Source: Phymatolithon calcareum
Taxonomy: Eukaryota > Rhodophyta > Florideophyceae > Hapalidiales
Reading direction: 5' to 3'
NCBI GenBank assembly: GCA_977006965.1
Contig: OZ345380.1
Span: forward strand, 930,001 to 994,000
Length of the DNA: 64,000 nt
Part shown: in pieces, positions 21,201-29,995 of the stretch
Numbering within the stretch: position 1 is the stretch's first letter
Layout of the letters: every line of letters begins with the position of its first letter
The notes under the pieces: model-generated
Seen by the model: only the letters and a program-made list of their open reading frames with translations
What the model was told of the DNA's origin: nothing
The model's database searches: none
Made by a program: the position numbers and the translations under genes

Positions 21201-21537
21201 GCAACGCAGAGGAGGGCAAGGAGGACACCATGGCGGCTGGCAGCAGCAACAACAACAAGGCTACGGTGGTGGGGCGTACGGCGGCTATGCGGGCCAGCAG
21301 CAGTATCAACATCCGCTGAGTCAGGGGGCATATTACCAGCAGAATGGATACGGTGCGCCGTTCGTTCCGGGGAATTACGCCGCGCAACAAGGACACCATG
21401 CTCAACAAGCGCAGCATTACCCGCCGGCTGGAGGCGGACTTGCCGGGCCGACGGCTGCTAATTTAAGGCAAAGCTCTTTTTCTCGTGGACGGGGACGTGG
21501 GCGGGGTCGCCGTGGCGGAAACCATCATTCAGGTTAA
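18238..21537 (+). CDS. XRN2: Nuclear 5'-3' exoribonuclease XRN2/Rat1
   Basis: A 1099-residue single-exon protein. The N-terminus begins MGIPAYFRWISERYP, and the catalytic CR1/CR2 core carries YLDMNGIIHPC (Asp55), I-D-G-V-A-P-R-A-K, V-P-G-E-G-E-H-K-I, YGLDADLIMLAL and FFVGNDFLPHLP, the acidic metal site of XRN family 5'-3' exonucleases. The N-P-N-G-Q-E-F-D-N-L segment is the nuclear Rat1/XRN2 version. These enzymes degrade 5'-monophosphate RNA, process rRNA and drive torpedo termination (family knowledge). Residues about 430-610 are a charged insert rich in Lys, Glu and Arg. The last 190 residues (from about 910) are low-complexity Gly/Gln/Arg/Tyr, ending in RGRGRGRRGG. The zinc knuckle seen in metazoan XRN2 is absent. 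Confidence 0.95.
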   Translation: MGIPAYFRWISERYPKMMVNCVEFVDYDADTGTERRIDASKANPNGQEFDNLYLDMNGIIHPCTHPEDGPAPTTEEEMFEAVCAYIDRIFGIVRPRRLLYMAIDGVAPRAKINQQRSRRFRSAREAEEKAAEKIHLREEWRAMGLRVKEEDPDAPPPFDSNVITPGTPFMSRLAIALRKYVADRISKDPAWKNLRVLFSDASVPGEGEHKIAEFIRVERAQKGYNPGIKHVMYGLDADLIMLALTTHEVCFTILREEVFPKHRNNHGKGPGGSAADPRHGHNNRQQQEVVQIDSTLDPQFRAVMEQDGLKTRTDIGHRKPFHFLHVNILREYLDIEYRTDILKELESVPDTEVVYNLERVIDDFVFLCFFVGNDFLPHLPTLDIREGAVDFLIELYKTELPRVGYLTSDGGNVDFARVRKMLGPIGFKEDEIFKDRSQREAENKKRKEQREREAKEAEARRKQQEITSTAFGGQKFDKRGRRIGTTLAPEGEPMVALGRKDKNARVGTGEANAAAAAALRKALAKPDRSKKQSDVSSPGIKRKKPDSDDVKPKSLNISGDPSKRKKGETAGDSAEVNTESMVEKSAAEFSEELHQRMRTKNEIKNPQDNIKLGEEGWKDRYYEKKFGWKPTDTAEKDKLLRSYLEGLYWVMKYYYVGCVSWGWYYPYHYAPFASDLVESSILSSDINLGLGKPFKPFSQLQAVMPACSGKLVLPKCYSDLMTNPTSPILDYYPETFDLDLNGKRFAWQGVALLPFIDEKRLNDAIANLDHLLTDEERKRNSFGECNIIVSPSEPLGKFISSLSGDQLLQIPMDIAQGLFFGSVSPALSDASLAALAAVFRLPSYVPHSSALLPTAVAPAAVLDNVTRSGIMCGGWRAARHGLLGQAARELSDKRYGRSGKRHSGRRGRGGPYRGNGGQRTGQPYPHPVASAMFGGLGTQYGGQYGAQQGGQQQYWMQQQGHYQQQQRGGYGPPRQQHRPRQQHGYVPPQRRGGQGGHHGGWQQQQQQGYGGGAYGGYAGQQQYQHPLSQGAYYQQNGYGAPFVPGNYAAQQGHHAQQAQHYPPAGGGLAGPTAANLRQSSFSRGRGRGRGRRGGNHHSG

Positions 21538-21886
21538 GATGGATTTATTTGAATAAATTGTGAAGGAACTTTTCATCTCAAACTAGGCGCCAGACTTTGC
21601 CGTGGAGTTCAGGAAAGACTTGGCGATGGCGGTAGTAACTGTTGCATCGAAAAACAGTGGCGAATTTGGGCGCCGCGAATTTAACAAAATGAGCTATAGG
21701 GCAGCCAGATCGACGCGCTGTTTTTAAGCACCCATTGGTGTCCAGGTACGAGTTGATGCTCAATAATACGATATGGTCAAAGTAGGAGAAGGTTGACCTC
21801 AGCGAAGGAAGGCTGTAGGGCGAGTAAAATGTTGGCATCGATCGCAACTATCTTGTCAGACGCCACTTGAGCTGTTTAGAACTAAG
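21538..21886. other. XRN2 3' flank; no gene recognised
   Basis: About 350 bp. gatttatttgaataaattg directly after the stop includes AATAAA (21553-21558), a plausible polyadenylation signal. A minus-strand ORF at 21578-21847 has no recognisable motif. Confidence 0.45.
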
Positions 21887-21898
21887 CTCAACTGGAAG
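21887..21898. repeat. 12-bp target-site duplication, left
   Basis: ctcaactggaag here and at 22175-22186 flanks the LINE fragment between them. Confidence 0.8.
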
Positions 21899-22174
21899 GA
21901 GCACCCCTTTGGAGAAAATCAGTATTGGGTTCCTACTATGGGATTACCGCGGTGATCGAACTAGTCGCCTTACAACGTACTCTAGCGTCGTCGAAGATGA
22001 GAACAGAAATTGAGTTTGAGTGCAAGAGACTCACAGGAGCTCTTGTTGGGAGAGAAATACGAATCAAAAACGTTCTGAGTAGCCAGAGGACTTTAGCTTA
22101 GAGAATCGCAAGAGCTGCCCCGTTACTCTAAGGTGAGGCTTTGGGAGCTCTCAAAATAAAATCATCAAATATCC
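21899..22174 (+). mobile_element. Severely 5'-truncated LINE copy (276 bp)
   Basis: Plus-strand copy of the last 276 bp of the 88-2282 LINE family, beginning at gagcacccctttggagaaaa and ending at aaaatcatcaaatatcc. It includes the coding end (C-K-R-L-T-G-A-L-V-G-R-E-I-R-I-K) and the 3' UTR. A 12-bp duplication brackets it exactly. Similarity to the 88-2282 copy is very high, so both belong to one recently active family. Confidence 0.87.
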
Positions 22175-22186
22175 CTCAACTGGAAG
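22175..22186. repeat. 12-bp target-site duplication, right
   Basis: Second copy of ctcaactggaag, directly after the LINE 3' tail. Confidence 0.8.
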
Positions 22187-22224
22187 ACACTGTGAACCAG
22201 GCTGCGACTTTCTTCAGACATGCG

Positions 22225-22229
22225 TTCCA
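22225..22229. repeat. 5-bp target-site duplication (left) of copia element
   Basis: ttcca precedes the TG of the 5' LTR and recurs at 28488-28492 after the CA of the 3' LTR. Five base pairs is the standard copia integrase duplication. Confidence 0.9.
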
Positions 22230-22641
22230 TGTGGAGTTACAGACTTGACTGACACAGAGTACAGTGTCGTTATCAGGTCAGTCGCACTACAGATAGTACA
22301 CGTAGTACACGTTAGCACTACATTCGATCTCCAGCAGACAGTACTTAGCTCAAGCTCCATCTGAGCTTCAGACTCCTAGAGAGGCAAGTCACGTTTACCA
22401 GTTCATTACATGTTCGTAGAGCATTTCGCTCATCGCTCATCAGGTCTCCTCTTGTCACCACGCAAGAGCTCGCCGTCTCGGTCTACATCTAGCCTCGCGC
22501 TAGAGTTCGCCGACCACACAGGTGTTCGTCCCGACCACATCCAGTCTTGCACTGGAGTTTTACGGACCTCGACACCTTTGTGTTTTTGTCCATCATTGTC
22601 ACACACACAGCTCGTTCGCAGCCGATCCGTGTTCTACATCA
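22230..22641 (+). repeat. 5' LTR of copia element
   Basis: 412 bp, starts TGTGGAGTTACAG, ends TGTTCTACATCA. It contains a tandem agtacacgt/agtacacgt motif near its 5' third. It should carry the promoter, but no clear TATA box was identified. Confidence 0.95.
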
Positions 22642-22812
22642 CTTCGAAGTTTACGGTAGAATCCTACTAACTCGAATTTTTTGCAAGCCAACGCCCATCA
22701 ATTTTAATTTCTATCGCATTGAACGTTTCTTCTTTGACGATTTTTTTACTCTTCGCATTCCCTCCTCGCTTTACCCCAACCTGTCTCGTTTCATTTCACC
22801 CTTCAAGCCAAA

Positions 22813-24582
22813 ATGCAATCCCCGCCCCCAAATATCGACTTCGCGTCTGAAATTCAAGCGATTCGAACAGCTCTCGAAAATCTAAAGGACAGCTACATCA
22901 ACGATTCCAACGTCAAGGCTGCTATTCTGCCCATTATTGCAACTCTAGATGTTCCCGTGGAAGTCATGTTTGAGAACCTACAGGAAGAACTACCCCCTGA
23001 GATTCTCCTACACCCCAACGTGTGGAACACTCGCATCTACAAGGTACTGCGACGAATGCTTGATGCTATCGGGATCAACGTTAATCGTGCCCGAGGCTTA
23101 CCGATTGGATCAGCCACAGCTCAAGCACTTTATTCGGATTCGGATGACATACTAGCGGACGCAAATAACCGCATAAATCTGAACCGTCGTCGAGGAAACA
23201 TCAGCGCGATCGAAGGATCCCCTGATGGCCCGACCGCTGGCAACACCGATAATAATAGATCTGTTGCTGTCACCGCTTCCGACTTCGCTGGCCGCGCCGC
23301 CTCTGCCATCCAACAGACATTTAAATCTGTTGAAGACCGATTCTCTGGTGATATGCATGGAAAAATTTCTCTGCACGTCATCCGCAGGCGATATCTCACT
23401 GCCATCAACAGTCAGAAGATTACTGGAGAGCAGCAAGTGTACCTACTTGTCCACTGTCTTACTGGCCCAGCGGAAGAATTTTACTATAACCATCTTCGTG
23501 GTATGGTGCAAACACTTGGAGAAGCTTTCGCAAAACTCGAAGAGAAATTTAACACCCTGCTTCATCAGCTGCATACACGAAACCATCTTAACGACATGAC
23601 CTTCCACAACGTGAAGAATGAACTACAGTGCAGCGATATGCAGGCATTGGAAACGATTTATCAACGCATCCTTACGCTTACTCCGCAAGCCCGAAAACGC
23701 TACACGGTTGAGGATGCTAAAGTTGACATGTTGTACCACGCGACAAAGGGATACCCATGGTCTCGTACAGCTTTGGCAAACCAAATGGCACAGTCCCAGT
23801 CATCCAACCTGGAGTGGACATTCGACCAATTCAAACAGCACTTAACGACCCAGCTTGCCGCCATGGGTGAGCGCAAACCGGGATCAGAATTCCATGATAT
23901 CTCTGGGTTTGGCACACCCACTGGAAATTCTGACACCAGAGAGGCAATACCTGCTTTCCTCACAGCTTCTCCTCATGTGTTTGGTTCAAATCAACTACCT
24001 ACACCCTCTAAACTTTCAGACGCCTTTTACGGTGAATCATATGCGAACCCTACTCCTCCGCGCCGTCACGGAAAAACATCCACCTCTGCTGCCAAACCGT
24101 TAGACGTCGCATCAATGCTACGCGGCAATGTGCAAGGAGGACCACGTAATCGCATCAAAAGGAGACTTTCTCCACCCGAACTCCAGAAGCTGAAGGCAAG
24201 AACACGTTGTCTTTCATGCAAGAAGTACGGACATTGGCGCAGAGAGTGCAAAGAAAATATGCAGTCTAGAACTCTGCTATCTCACTCACTCGTTAAAGAG
24301 CTTGATAACAGACCTGACGCTGTCGATATTGTGCTTTGGGTCATAGCCCAAGACGACGATGAGTATTCAGCGTATGTTACTTATGCAGCATCGGCGCCAT
24401 CCCAGTACCTTGTAAGTGAATCGGGCGTCGACAAGGAGAACGCCGCCTATTCCGCAAACACTTTTGAGCAATTGCTTAATGACGCAGATAATGGTGATGA
24501 ATACACCGACAGTATGGCAGAAAAGGATGCACATAATATGTTCAACGCGCTCTGCAACTCACAGCTACAGACGGATTTTTAA
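22813..24582 (+). CDS. gag: Copia Gag (capsid-nucleocapsid)
   Basis: A 589-residue protein starting at ATG 22813, 171 bp after the 5' LTR. A Gag-like region (about residues 190-350) is followed by a CCHC zinc knuckle CLSCKKYGHWRREC at about 462-475, the RNA-binding nucleocapsid motif. The TAA stop (24580-24582) directly follows a run of five T (gatttttaa). The pol frame lies at -1 and is open from 24537, so about 45 bp overlap. This fits programmed -1 slippage or a similar device to make Gag-Pol, and is unlike the single ORF of most plant copia elements. Confidence 0.92.
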   Translation: MQSPPPNIDFASEIQAIRTALENLKDSYINDSNVKAAILPIIATLDVPVEVMFENLQEELPPEILLHPNVWNTRIYKVLRRMLDAIGINVNRARGLPIGSATAQALYSDSDDILADANNRINLNRRRGNISAIEGSPDGPTAGNTDNNRSVAVTASDFAGRAASAIQQTFKSVEDRFSGDMHGKISLHVIRRRYLTAINSQKITGEQQVYLLVHCLTGPAEEFYYNHLRGMVQTLGEAFAKLEEKFNTLLHQLHTRNHLNDMTFHNVKNELQCSDMQALETIYQRILTLTPQARKRYTVEDAKVDMLYHATKGYPWSRTALANQMAQSQSSNLEWTFDQFKQHLTTQLAAMGERKPGSEFHDISGFGTPTGNSDTREAIPAFLTASPHVFGSNQLPTPSKLSDAFYGESYANPTPPRRHGKTSTSAAKPLDVASMLRGNVQGGPRNRIKRRLSPPELQKLKARTRCLSCKKYGHWRRECKENMQSRTLLSHSLVKELDNRPDAVDIVLWVIAQDDDEYSAYVTYAASAPSQYLVSESGVDKENAAYSANTFEQLLNDADNGDEYTDSMAEKDAHNMFNALCNSQLQTDF

Positions 24583-27500
24583 CTGCCAATGATGATAAGG
24601 GGAAATCATCGTTGGCTTACTTTTGTGCCGAAAGGCAGGATGATGCATATAGCTCTCATGAGTCTTCTGACGACAGCACGAACTCAGAACTCGATTCTGA
24701 TTTAGAAGACAACAAAGAACTTGGAATTGAAGCAGTTCCGCAGCATCTCAAATCCCCGAAAACAAACCTTTGTGAGCCGATAAACATGGACCTCAACCTT
24801 GGAGCTCCCCGTAAGATCTTGGAACCAACCGTGCCTGAACATAATCACCGAAAAAACAACCGAAGGATTGAGCGATCTTTGCAAAAGAAGATTAAGAATG
24901 CACGGCGAAGCACCGAAAAGAACGAAAAGACTACAGAAGTACATCCTCGTGAACCTTGCCTTATTCTCGCGAAGCGCAAGGGAACGAAAAGAAGCTTAAA
25001 CTGCGTCCGAAGACGCAAGCACAAAATCTACCACGTACCCGTAGACTTGGTACAGCTCAAGGAACAATTCCCTCGTGAGCCTCAACGAAAGAGATTCCGT
25101 GGTGCTCTTATGGACACAGGCGCCCAGCGGTCCGTAATAGGACATAGCCAAGCCATGGCCTATTGCGAGGAAAACAGTATTCCTTTCAGCCTTGGAAAGA
25201 GCAATCAACCCTTTCGTTTCGGCAAAGGATTTGCCCGTGCCATTGGAAAAATGAGTATTATTATTCCAACACCTGGAACACTGATATCAGCCGATGTTTG
25301 TGTCATACGAGATGACATTCCATTTCTACTCGGACTGGACATTATGGACACCTACTCCATCCAAGTCCTTACCGTTTCGAATGAAGTCGAATGCGTTACC
25401 GAAAAATGGAAGCTGCCAGCTATGCGCCAGTACGGCCACATCTACTGGACATGGGAAAGCATTGCATCATCATTTCTGACACGCACGAACCTTGAGCGTC
25501 TCCATCGGCACCTGATGCATCCATCTTCCGGCAAACTCTACAACTTGCTCGCGCGTGCAAACCCAAGCAACTTTGGCCCACATCTGAAGACTATTCTGGA
25601 TGAGATCTCAAAAAGCTGTGAAACATGTCAGGTTTACTCTCCAAGACAGCTCGTATTCCGCATTCGCGACCCCGATGACATTCGTTTCAACCAGACAGTG
25701 CTATTGGATCTTATGTTTCTGCTTGACGATCAAGGAAAGAACAAACCTGTGCTGCACATCGTCGATGCCGGCACTAAATTCCAAGCCGCCGCTTTCGTCC
25801 CTGATTCTTCAACCAGTGGAGTATGGAACACATTCCTGCGAATTTGGGCATGCGCGTACATCGGATTTCCTGAATCCATGCTCACAGACCAGGGATCTGT
25901 ATTCATATCAAAAGAATGGAAGTACTGCTGTGAGCTCATGAACATTGAGTTAAGGCACACCGGCACCGAGAGCCATAACTCACTGGGCGCCGGAGAGACT
26001 TATCACGCCATCTTGCGAAGGATTTACAACAAAGTTCGCACTGACTTCAAGTCTGTCAAGCCCCAGACATGCCTAGCTATGGCAGTCAAAGCGGTTAATG
26101 ACACAGTCGGTCCTCACGGTTTATGTCCCTCTCCGTTGGTCTTTGGCGTTCTTCCAAAATTGCCAGATATATCCGAGAAGGATTTTCCATCTCAACGTCA
26201 GCGGAAGCAGGCACTCGTCGCTGCGCGAAAGGAGTACGAAAAGATTGTCGGGAAACGTCTAATTGCGAGAGGTATCAGAGCGATTCCTCCCCCGGCCGAG
26301 CGACACACATTTCTTCCGGGAGATTTCGCCTATGTGTATCGCGAAGGACTGAAGCATTTTACCGGTCCTCATCTGATTGCGTCGGTAAACGGCAAAGAGA
26401 TTCGTGTTCATACAGGCGAGAAGACGGGTCCTAGAGCCTTTAACATTGCTCAACTGAGACCGGTTAATTCTTCCCGATCTAGCGACCTCCCAATCCAACC
26501 CGAGCCCGCGGAAGATGGACCACCGCGAGTCATGTATACAGAAGTCGTCCACCCTGGTGACCCCCGCGAAGCACTTTTCGACGATGCGGTTCGAAAAGAA
26601 ATACTTGGACTAATTGAGCGGGGCACCTTTCGATTGGTACTGACAGAAGAGGCTGGTCCTAAACCAAACATTATCCCTTGCCGATACGTCCTTGCTCTCA
26701 AGCATGCTCTTGATGGTTCTGTCAAGTACAAAGCGCGATTTGTACTCGGTGGGCACCGCGATCGAGAAAAGCACCACATCGTCCACAAAACTGTCAACAT
26801 GAAGCAGTCATCTATACGCCTTATTCTTGCTATCGCCACAATTTTTGGACTTGATGTATGGTCCACGGACGTAAAACAGGCATATCTACAGTCCGCATCT
26901 GATTTGCAGCGAAAAATATTCATTCGACCTAAGGAGATGTCGCTCGAAAAAGACGAGCTCATCCAAGTTGTCAAACCTCTTTACGGACTCACTGAAAGCG
27001 GTGACTATTGGTGTGAAACGTTTACAAAGTTTCACATTCACAATCTCCGCATGCAACAATCGACAGGCGATTTTGCACTATTCTTTCGACGGGAAGTGGA
27101 CAAGCTTGTCGCATTGTCTGGCTCATATGTCGATGACGTCTTACAAGCCGGAAATACTACAGAGAAACAAACCATACGGGATACCATGAAGAAAAAGTTT
27201 GAGATCACCACATCCGACATGGCTAAATTCGCTTTTACAGGACTCATCTGCGATTCCACGAACCCCAATTTACGCCGACTATCGCAAGCGCACTATACCA
27301 AACGTCTTCGCTCCCTCACGCCACAATCCAATTGGCCTGAATACCGCTCTTTACGCGCAAAACTAATGTGGGTTGTACATACCCGTCCCGATATCGCATG
27401 TGCAGCATCAATGGCTGCACAAGTAACAGACAATCAATTCAACCCTGACTATGTGAAGGAAATCAATCGCATTGTCAAGTACCTTCACGCAACTCCCGAT

Positions 27501-28094
27501 GTTTACTTGCGATTTCCGAAGCTGGACCAAGAAAGTCTAAGACTTGTTGTCTACGCAGACGCGTCGTTCAACAATGCTGCTGGGAACCGATCTCAGCTTG
27601 GTTTCATCATCTGTCTTGCGGACGCCAGTAATAATTGCGCAATTCTACACTACTCTTCCTACAAATCATCCCGCGTTACACGATCATCGGCCGCCGGAGA
27701 AACTCTGGCATTTGTTGATGCTTTTGACAACGCATTCATCATCAGGCATGATTTGAATCGCATACTACAGAAGAACATACCTATCATAATGATGACTGAC
27801 TCTAAAATCTTATTCGATATCTTAACGCGAAACCGCTATACAACTGAACGCCGCCTTATGGTTGACATTTCCGCAACCCGCGAAGCCTATAACCAACGAT
27901 TAATCCATAATATCGGTTTAATTTCTTCTGACGATAATCCCGCCGACGGACTTACTAAGATTTCAAGCAACAAGGCCTTACTCAAGCTTCTTAAGACTCA
28001 CCGCATTGACCATCCCGTTCAACAGTTCGTGATTCGTCCGACTGACAATGTGCTCCGACCTGAAAAAGTGGGGTGTGTGGAGTTACAGACTTGA
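24537..28094 (+). CDS. pol: Copia Pol polyprotein (protease-integrase-RT-RNase H)
   Basis: The frame is open from 24537 with no ATG until well inside, so it is probably made as Gag-Pol by frameshifting near 24576-24582. Domains in order: aspartic protease (ALMDTGAQRSVIG), zinc-binding GAG-pre-integrase (L-H-R-H-L-M-H-P and C-E-T-C), integrase with the D-D-E triad (V-L-L-D-L-M-F, M-L-T-D-Q-G-S, G-A-G-E-T-Y-H), reverse transcriptase (D-V-W-S-T-D-V-K-Q-A-Y-L, V-K-P-L-Y-G-L, SYVDDVL) and RNase H (V-V-Y-A-D-A-S-F, A-A-G-E-T-L-A, M-M-T-D-S-K, D-N-P-A-D-G-L-T-K). It stops at 28092-28094, 19 bp inside the 3' LTR. All catalytic motifs look intact. Confidence 0.94.
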   Translation, partial: YVQRALQLTATDGFLTANDDKGKSSLAYFCAERQDDAYSSHESSDDSTNSELDSDLEDNKELGIEAVPQHLKSPKTNLCEPINMDLNLGAPRKILEPTVPEHNHRKNNRRIERSLQKKIKNARRSTEKNEKTTEVHPREPCLILAKRKGTKRSLNCVRRRKHKIYHVPVDLVQLKEQFPREPQRKRFRGALMDTGAQRSVIGHSQAMAYCEENSIPFSLGKSNQPFRFGKGFARAIGKMSIIIPTPGTLISADVCVIRDDIPFLLGLDIMDTYSIQVLTVSNEVECVTEKWKLPAMRQYGHIYWTWESIASSFLTRTNLERLHRHLMHPSSGKLYNLLARANPSNFGPHLKTILDEISKSCETCQVYSPRQLVFRIRDPDDIRFNQTVLLDLMFLLDDQGKNKPVLHIVDAGTKFQAAAFVPDSSTSGVWNTFLRIWACAYIGFPESMLTDQGSVFISKEWKYCCELMNIELRHTGTESHNSLGAGETYHAILRRIYNKVRTDFKSVKPQTCLAMAVKAVNDTVGPHGLCPSPLVFGVLPKLPDISEKDFPSQRQRKQALVAARKEYEKIVGKRLIARGIRAIPPPAERHTFLPGDFAYVYREGLKHFTGPHLIASVNGKEIRVHTGEKTGPRAFNIAQLRPVNSSRSSDLPIQPEPAEDGPPRVMYTEVVHPGDPREALFDDAVRKEILGLIERGTFRLVLTEEAGPKPNIIPCRYVLALKHALDGSVKYKARFVLGGHRDREKHHIVHKTVNMKQSSIRLILAIATIFGLDVWSTDVKQAYLQSASDLQRKIFIRPKEMSLEKDELIQVVKPLYGLTESGDYWCETFTKFHIHNLRMQQSTGDFALFFRREVDKLVALSGSYVDDVLQAGNTTEKQTIRDTMKKKFEITTSDMAKFAFTGLICDSTNPNLRRLSQAHYTKRLRSLTPQSNWPEYRSLRAKLMWVVHTRPDIACAASMAAQVTDNQFNPDYVKEINRIVKYLHATPDVYLRFPKLDQESLRLVVYADASFNNAAGNRSQLGFIICLADASNNCAILHYSSYKSSRVTRSSAAGETLAFVDAFDNAFIIRHDLNRILQKNIPIIMMTDSKILFDILTRNRYTTERRLMVDISATREAYNQRLIHNIGLISSDDNPADGLTKISSNKALLKLLKTHRIDHPVQQFVIRPTDNVLRPEKVGCVELQT
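28062..28075 (+). promoter_or_regulatory. Polypurine tract of copia element
   Basis: gaaaaagtggggtg immediately before the 3' LTR; expected primer site for plus-strand DNA synthesis. Confidence 0.65.
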
Positions 28095-28487
28095 CTGACA
28101 CAGAGTACAGTGTCGTTATCAGGTCAGTCGCACTACAGATAGTACACGTAGTACACGTTAGCACTACATTCGATCTCCAGCAGACAGTACTTAGCTCAAG
28201 CTCCATCTGAGCTTCAGACTCCTAGAGAGGCAAGTCACGTTTACCAGTTCATTACATGTTCGTAGAGCATTTCGCTCATCGCTCATCAGGTCTCCTCTTG
28301 TCACCACGCAAGAGCTCGCCGTCTCGGTCTACATCTAGCCTCGCGCTAGAGTTCGCCGACCACACAGGTGTTCGTCCCGACCACATCCAGTCTTGCACTG
28401 GAGTTTTACGGACCTCGACACCTTTGTGTTTTTGTCCATCATTGTCACACACACAGCTCGTTCGCAGCCGATCCGTGTTCTACATCA
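28076..28487 (+). repeat. 3' LTR of copia element
   Basis: 412 bp, same sequence as the 5' LTR by eye. The pol stop codon lies 17-19 bp inside it. Confidence 0.95.
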
Positions 28488-28492
28488 TTCCA
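28488..28492. repeat. 5-bp target-site duplication (right) of copia element
   Basis: Second copy of ttcca. Confidence 0.9.
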
Positions 28493-29995
28493 TCCCTGTT
28501 TTAGTGGAGAAATACAGTCCTCCGAGACAAGTACCTAGTGGATTCCATTTGCACAGGCCTCCAACCTTTTCCTTCCTTGCTACAAAAAAACGATCTGATT
28601 AATATCTTTGATTATCTTCTCATGGATAATTTTTAAGTCAAACTTTCGCAGTCAAAAGATGGTTGTCCGCACGCATTGCTTTTTGAAACTACACAGTAGA
28701 GGAAAAAAGGAACATCAAAAAAACTCAAAATGTTAGCTGAAGAAAAGGGTTAACAGCTGCATCCACAAGTGGGGTCGAATCAATGATTTATAAGACCCCC
28801 CAGAGCCCAACATGGTTGCCAGCCGTCACCGACGTCTTCAAGGCGCATTCTAATGGTTCCCTACGAAACAACCGTGGATGGGAACGAAATCAATATGATG
28901 ATCGGTCGGCTTTGCTCGAACGACCACACTAATCTCTTGCAGACACGTACCATGCGGTTGAACACCATATCTTATTGTCATTGTCCGCAAACCATTAAGT
29001 CCGCACATGAAACCTTTTTTGACCACCAAAGTGCTCTTCTGGAAGTGCGAAGTCGTCTCCGATGTCTGTACCACATTTTAACGTCAGGAGGTGCCATGTG
29101 GGTACAGTACCACTTAATCATCTATCAGGAGCGCTGGATGGATTGCTCGCAGATTAATGCCGGGACAGAAGCCCGTGTGTACGAAATTAAATGATGACAC
29201 AGCGAGGAACCTGTTGCATCTGGAGAAAGACATGACAAACTCTAAACGGCGTATTCTGCCCGCAATTCAAACAAGAGTTCCAGCAATTTACTTTGCTTGA
29301 ACCATTGTTCGAAATTCCCGCATTGCCAAGCCTGGTCTTCGTGATGTTAGCAATAAACCACGGATTTCGGAGACATTAAAATATCGCCACAATGGCTGTA
29401 GAAATGCTTTCTTTCTTACTGCACTTGCAACGACAAGAACAGGCCCATAGGATACGGCAGACCAGCGATCCCGTGTTGCACAGAGAGCGTGGTAGATGAA
29501 GCTTGGACATTGAAGAAAACGACCATGAAGTGAAGAATAAATGCACGAGAACCAACGCGACACGTCGCTAAACTGGCCCATGCGCTTCGACGCAGTGACA
29601 AAATGGGACATGGCATAAATCCCACGCACGAGTTGCCGCGCGGCAAGTGTCAAAAGATCCAGTGTGACGTGGGCGGCGAATCGATTTCATTTCTGAAAAG
29701 TTTCTGGTTTTGCTGATGACACTGTTCTGCGCGAAATGGAACCCTTGTGTTCTGATGGGTATTGAGTCCTCGGGACTCACATGAAGTGTTGTCCCAAGGT
29801 CTGCCGATGCTTTTGTAACACTACGATAAAGCTTCTCTCTCACTACACGCGCGTCACAGAACCACAATCGCGGGAATCAGGCTGCGTCAATCTCACAAAA
29901 AACCACATCAGTGCGGCGAAAAGGCAGTTCTCAGAAATGGAGCGCATTATGCAACATTCAATGTTTTATTTGCCAAATTGCAAACAATACGACTA
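28493..29995. other. No recognised gene
   Basis: About 1.5 kb between the copia element and taspase 1. ORFs of 75-121 codons on both strands (for example 28853-29194 plus, 29288-29653 minus) show no family motif and overlap one another. aataaaacattgaatgttgc near 29955-29975 lies just 3' of the taspase 1 stop and may include its poly(A) region. Confidence 0.4.

Larger units (their letters stand above)
22230..28487 (+). mobile_element. Complete Ty1/copia-type LTR retrotransposon (6258 bp)
   Basis: Two 412-bp LTRs (22230-22641 and 28076-28487) look identical base for base, begin TG and end CA, and are flanked by ttcca duplications. The internal region encodes gag and pol in separate frames, with the copia order protease, integrase, RT, RNase H. 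A purine-rich tract (gaaaaagtgggg, 28062-28073) precedes the 3' LTR. No canonical TGG-starting primer-binding site follows the 5' LTR (sequence there: cttcgaagtttacgg), so the primer is unclear. Identical LTRs and intact frames suggest a recent, possibly still active insertion. Confidence 0.96.

Noticed and set aside
28853-29194. 113-codon ORF between the copia element and taspase 1
   Set aside because: No recognisable family, and an overlapping antisense ORF is present.
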